Origin: Bacteriovoracaceae bacterium
GTDB lineage: Bacteria; Bdellovibrionota; UBA1018
Direction of reading: 5' to 3'
Assembly: GCA_947500275.1 (NCBI GenBank)
Contig: CANMSW010000029.1
Coordinates: forward strand, 1-13,643
DNA length: 13,643 nucleotides
This document shows positions 13,374-13,643 of this stretch, piece after piece. The number at the start of each line of letters is the position of its first letter. Within the stretch, counting starts at the first letter, position 1. The position numbers were made by a program, and so were the translations under genes. The notes under the pieces are model-generated. The model did not search any database. It saw only the letters and a list, made by a program, of their open reading frames with translations, and was not told where the DNA came from.

Positions 13374-13643
13374 ATGCTTCGAAACTCAAATAGAATCTCT
13401 TTAGTCATTCTTCTCATTTCCCTGATCGGGAGCAATTCGTTCGCAGACCCTAATAAACCAAACACTCTAGGAGGCGGTTCCGGAAAGGGCGAGCCGAATT
13501 CCCACAAAGGGTAAACCTCGAAGCCCGACAGAGGGGAAACCTCGAAGCCCGACAAAGGGGAAACCTCGAAGCCCGACAAAGAGAAAACCCCAAGTGAATC
13601 TGACCCATCCAAGTCGAAGGTGGGTAGCTCAGCAACGAAAAGC
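13374..13643 (+). pseudogene. Secreted repeat protein interrupted by an in-frame TAA (partial at window end)
   Basis: ATG 13374 follows GGGGG (13365-13369). The first 24 residues, ending S-F-A, form a clean Sec signal peptide (M-L-R-N-S-N-R then a run of Ile/Leu/Val), with cleavage expected before D-P-N-K-P-N. The frame meets TAA at 13512-13514, giving only 46 residues, but it stays open afterwards for all 43 remaining codons to the window end. The stop lies in the first copy of an octapeptide repeat where the next two copies have GAA, so a single G-to-T change explains it. The downstream part is Lys/Ser/Pro-rich and hydrophilic. It could be a real nonsense mutation, a sequencing error, or a functional short secreted peptide. 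The function is unknown. Confidence 0.65.
13509..13580 (+). repeat. Three tandem 24-bp units encoding G-E-T-S-K-P-D-K
   Basis: Units lie at 13509-13532, 13533-13556 and 13557-13580. The second and third are identical. The first differs by the TAA stop (13512) and an AGA for AAA at its end. Degenerate traces continue on both sides (G-E-P-N-S-H-K before; E-K-T-P-S-E-S after). The 24-base period keeps the reading frame, as expected for a repeat selected at protein level. Confidence 0.9.

Noticed and set aside
13355..13612. Minus-strand frame with repeated P-L-S-G-F-E-V units
   Set aside because: It is the reverse reading of the 24-bp repeat. The plus frame has a signal peptide and ribosome binding site, and the minus frame has neither.

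Overview
This window looks like an ordinary chromosomal segment of a Gram-negative bacterium with moderately high GC. The evidence is a lipoprotein-like diheme cytochrome, Sec-type signal peptides, a full-length cobalamin-dependent MetH, a class II fructose-bisphosphatase (GlpX) and a PilZ (c-di-GMP) protein. The mix of single-gene transcription units and small envelope or lipid-binding proteins would fit a Bdellovibrionota/'deltaproteobacterial' lineage. That placement is an inference from gene content, not from a marker gene. No phage, insertion sequence, CRISPR array or defence locus is visible.

Layout. 1-735 (+): the tail of an unidentified gene, then a small secreted diheme c-type cytochrome with two copies of one heme domain. 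712-5390 (-): full-length metH translationally coupled (TTGA overlap) to a short MetE-like methionine synthase. 5391-5744: a non-coding divergent spacer holding a 14-bp GTCCCCCAG repeat and a hairpin flanked by direct repeats. 5745-6806 (+): corA-type magnesium/cobalt channel. 6827-7711 (-): EamA/DMT transporter. 7738-7936 (-): tRNA-Gly(GCC) with its terminator and a likely promoter. 8019-8618 (+): PduO-type cob(I)alamin adenosyltransferase. 8627-9433 (-): pgsA with unusual extra N- and C-terminal tails. 9628-11383 (+): a secreted SRPBCC-fold protein overlapping a PilZ-domain gene. 11439-12389 (+): glpX. 12448-13267 (+): a cytoplasmic SRPBCC protein and an unknown 121-residue protein. 13374-13643 (+): a secreted, repeat-bearing protein whose frame is cut by one in-frame TAA inside an octapeptide repeat.

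How the genes fit together. Methionine and cobalamin metabolism is the clearest theme: MetH uses methylcobalamin, its MetE-like partner has the zinc site of methionine synthases but lacks the usual folate-binding half, CorA can import divalent cations including cobalt, and the adenosyltransferase makes adenosylcobalamin. A second loose theme is membrane and lipid biology (PgsA, two SRPBCC hydrophobic-ligand folds, PilZ). The most interesting points are the metH/MetE-like coupling with altered substrate-site residues, the nonsense codon inside the repeat array at the right edge, the PilZ/SRPBCC overlap, and the tailed PgsA. I did not find strong evidence of a wholly new multi-gene system.
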